A stretch of DNA of 64,000 nucleotides, taken from contig NZ_CP043051.1 in assembly GCF_008121495.1 (NCBI RefSeq), positions 868,001-932,000 of the forward strand, written 5' to 3'. The notes under the pieces are model-generated. The model worked only from the letters and a program-made list of their open reading frames with translations, made no database searches and was not told the origin of the DNA. A program made the position numbers and the translations under genes. Position 1 is the stretch's first letter. Each line of letters begins with the position of its first letter. This DNA is from Mediterraneibacter gnavus ATCC 29149. GTDB lineage: Bacteria; Bacillota; Clostridia; Lachnospirales; Lachnospiraceae. Below are positions 62,238 to 64,000 of the stretch, piece after piece.

Positions 62238-62474
62238 TTATTCACCGTTGATCATAAAATTGATCAGTCTTTCTGTATCTTCCGGCTCATAAGCAATGAT
62301 CTCAAGCTCCGGAATCTCTCCGTTTGAGAAAATATTTGCCATAGATACATACTGGGAAAGTTTGGATTTCAGGTTCAGTCTGTCTCCCTCTCCTGTTACC
62401 AGTTCTACTCTTCCTTTGCAGTTGTCTACTACTTTAAAAAATGCGTCTATGTCTGTAATATTCTGTACTTTCAT
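62238..62474 (-). CDS. HPr-like small protein
   Basis: 78 residues with AAAGGGGACAG upstream. It has the fold pattern of HPr (FFKVVDNCKGRVELVTGEGDRLNLKSKLSQYVSMANIFSNGEIPELEIIAYEPEDTERLINFM), but neither His-15 nor a clean Ser-46 motif; the place reads KSKLSQYV. So probably not a phosphocarrier. It is a second, independent HPr-like protein in this window. Confidence 0.7.
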   Translation of the reverse strand: MKVQNITDIDAFFKVVDNCKGRVELVTGEGDRLNLKSKLSQYVSMANIFSNGEIPELEIIAYEPEDTERLINFMINGE

Positions 62475-62544
62475 TTCTATCTGTCCCCTTTCTTCTCTAT
62501 TTCTTTCTTCATTATAGCCTATTTACCATGGATTGCAAGGCTTT

Positions 62545-63366
62545 TTAGCGAATTCGGATACTGTCCGGAAAGATTTTTACGCGGTTTTCTTTCAGCAGTC
62601 TTCCGACGGCACGCTTAAATGCAGCCTTGCTCATACCAAACTCTGCCTTGATCGTATCCGGATCTGCCTTGTCATTAAACGGCAGTACTCCGTCATAAGA
62701 CTGGATTCTTTTCAAGATCAGTTCTGCATCTGCATCCATCTGCTGCGGAATCTTCCCTCTGACACTTAAATCCAGCTTTCCATCTTCCTTTACATTTGTC
62801 ACACGCGCTTCGATCTCATCACCGATGCGGATTTTTCCAAAAACATCCTTTTTCGGGATTCTTGCAGAAAACTGATGATCCACCGCAACAAAAACTCCAA
62901 ACTCATCACTTCTGTCGTATACAATTCCTTTTACCTGATCGTCTTTCTGATACGGCGAGTCTGTACGCAGCATATGATAAACTTTCATGGTGGCGCAGAG
63001 TCTTCCGCTCTTGTCTACGTACAATGCAACAAGGCACTTATCTCCTTTCTGTACCTTTGCTGTCTGTTCTTTAAATGGAAGGAACAGATCTTTTTCCAGT
63101 CCCCATTCCAGAAAAGCTCCCATCTTTCCTGTATCTGCCACTTCCAGAACTGCCAGATGTCCCATAGTCAGCTTCGGCTCATTCGTCGTCGCGATCAGAC
63201 GGTCAGATGAATCCCGGTACAAAAATACTTCCACCGGATCCCCCGGTTCAATTCCTTCCGGTACCTGCTTTTTCGGAAGAAGTACACGTTCTTCATCATT
63301 TCCCAGATACACACCAAAATCTACAATCTTTACAACAGTTAAAACCTGCTTTTCTCCTAATTTCAT
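62545..63366 (-). CDS. cvfB: CvfB-type S1-domain RNA-binding protein
   Basis: 273 residues. Three S1-like OB folds in tandem (residues 1-60, 65-130, 140-205: VKIVDFGVYLGNDEERVLLP; MGAFLEWGLEKDLFLPFKEQ; EFGVFVAVDHQFSARIPKKD) and a C-terminal winged helix (DPDTIKAEFGMSKAAFKRAVGRLLKENRVKI). This is the full CvfB architecture. It is a post-transcriptional regulator of virulence and metabolism in relatives. Confidence 0.92.
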   Translation of the reverse strand: MKLGEKQVLTVVKIVDFGVYLGNDEERVLLPKKQVPEGIEPGDPVEVFLYRDSSDRLIATTNEPKLTMGHLAVLEVADTGKMGAFLEWGLEKDLFLPFKEQTAKVQKGDKCLVALYVDKSGRLCATMKVYHMLRTDSPYQKDDQVKGIVYDRSDEFGVFVAVDHQFSARIPKKDVFGKIRIGDEIEARVTNVKEDGKLDLSVRGKIPQQMDADAELILKRIQSYDGVLPFNDKADPDTIKAEFGMSKAAFKRAVGRLLKENRVKIFPDSIRIR

Positions 63367-63412
63367 TTAAAATCTCCTCTTCACCGTTCTTTGAACAGTA
63401 TAACATGGTCCC

Positions 63413-64000
63413 TTACTTGATTTCAATCACTGCATACGGTTTTCCGTTTTCATCGCACAATTCTGTCACAATACGATTTTCCTCTCTTGCCACTTTCGGA
63501 AAGATCACATCTCCAAGAACTGCTGATTTCTTGTATTCCACCCGGATCTGGCGGACTCTTGTCTCTTCCGGCAAAACCTCCAGAGCCATCTGTACATACT
63601 GACAGTTATTCACATGCTCGTTGGTATCAATGTGATACTTCCTCACCGGAAACGATGGTTTTTCCTCCAGATTTTCCGGAAGACGGATCTTTCTGTCTTC
63701 ATACTCCATCTCAAGCGCAGGCTCTGATCCATATGGAAGTACATCTTCCGGCTCAGGTCTTGCCGGTCTTCCTTTTTCCATATCCATAAACACCCACACA
63801 GAATTGGCATACGCAAGCCGGTTTCCCCGGGCATCATCGAGCACAAAATTCCGGTTTCCATACAAGCCTTTAAATTCCGTCGCAAAGGTTCCTGCTGTAA
63901 TACGCTCTCCCAATGCCGGCAGACGTTCGATCACGATCTGCCAGTAAGACAAAATCCATGCTTTTTTCTTTGCCTTTAACACCTCTGTGCCCAACCCGAT
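63413..64000 (-). CDS. Acyl-ACP thioesterase, N-terminus outside the window (partial)
   Basis: The frame is open to the right edge (195 codons visible). KKKAWILSYWQIVIERLPALGE and the second hot-dog domain with FPVRKYHIDTNEHVNNCQYVQMALEVLP (Asn/His active-site region) match bacterial FatA/acyl-ACP thioesterases. These free fatty acids from the carrier. About 50 N-terminal residues are missing because of the window edge, not mutation. Confidence 0.9.
   Translation of the reverse strand: MGLGTEVLKAKKKAWILSYWQIVIERLPALGERITAGTFATEFKGLYGNRNFVLDDARGNRLAYANSVWVFMDMEKGRPARPEPEDVLPYGSEPALEMEYEDRKIRLPENLEEKPSFPVRKYHIDTNEHVNNCQYVQMALEVLPEETRVRQIRVEYKKSAVLGDVIFPKVAREENRIVTELCDENGKPYAVIEIK

Noticed and set aside
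1..64000. CRISPR arrays, tRNA and rRNA genes
   Set aside because: I saw no regularly spaced direct repeats with unique spacers and no tRNA cloverleaf or rRNA sequence on either strand.

Overview
The window looks like a piece of a Gram-positive, spore-forming gut Firmicute, most likely Lachnospiraceae (Blautia / Dorea / Ruminococcus gnavus-like). The reasons are a spoIIID gene, AGGAGG-type ribosome sites throughout, HPr-like paralogues, DUF1934, CvfB, a YesM/YesN two-component pair and an acyl-ACP thioesterase. This placement is inference; no rRNA or other definitive marker is present.

Region 1 (1 to about 36,900) is almost certainly one integrated mobile element (ICE-type) that runs off the left edge. 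Its right end is a tyrosine integrase (35646-36827) with a DUF3173 excisionase-like gene, lying directly against the 3' end of guaA, a known integration target. Reading leftwards come a maintenance block (DUF932-like protein, YqaJ-type exonuclease, DUF4406/DUF7768-like protein, RecD2-like helicase, annealing-like protein, CHC2 primase, sortase B, ParM/ParR-like partition pair, sigma-like regulators) and an intact IS4-type insertion sequence with a 7-bp target duplication. Then comes a cargo block of about 16 kb (5.6-21.7 kb), followed by a second-copy-type metK, a secreted hydrolase, orphan regulators, a serine recombinase and a DUF5348 gene. Transfer genes (relaxase, VirB4) are not seen and probably lie to the left.

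Region 2, the cargo (5,616-21,728), is the most interesting part. It is a compound RiPP locus with five radical SAM/SPASM maturases, two ABC exporters, a subtilisin-fold protease, a zinc phospholipase C-like exoenzyme, an AgrC/AgrA-like pair, a second LytTR regulator and an XRE regulator. It also has three candidate precursor genes. Two are short and easily missed (9353-9478, 41 aa; 20547-20702, 51 aa). They share a TEEE-[VI]-x2-YS leader end and a C-x6-C-L-x-D-C core. The third (5616-5876, 86 aa) carries eleven cysteines, mostly one every five residues. Paralogous maturases (10841-11947 and 19422-20480) match the paralogous precursors. The 20.5-kb precursor has a good promoter behind LytTR-like repeats and is separated from its maturase by an attenuator hairpin. 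The metK gene near the cargo could raise supply of the SAM co-substrate.

Region 3 (36,905-64,000) is ordinary chromosome: guaA, an ECF sigma factor coupled to an unusual cytoplasmic partner, an HPr-like protein, YesN/YesM, spoIIID, a GH5 cellulase interrupted by one in-frame TGA at a likely Trp codon, an Rpn-type nuclease, a membrane protein, bcp, a MATE pump, an aldose-epimerase-like protein, a lipoprotein foldase, cardiolipin synthase, DUF1934, murI, pfkA, dnaE, an HPr-like protein, cvfB and a truncated thioesterase. Most genes in the window are on the minus strand.
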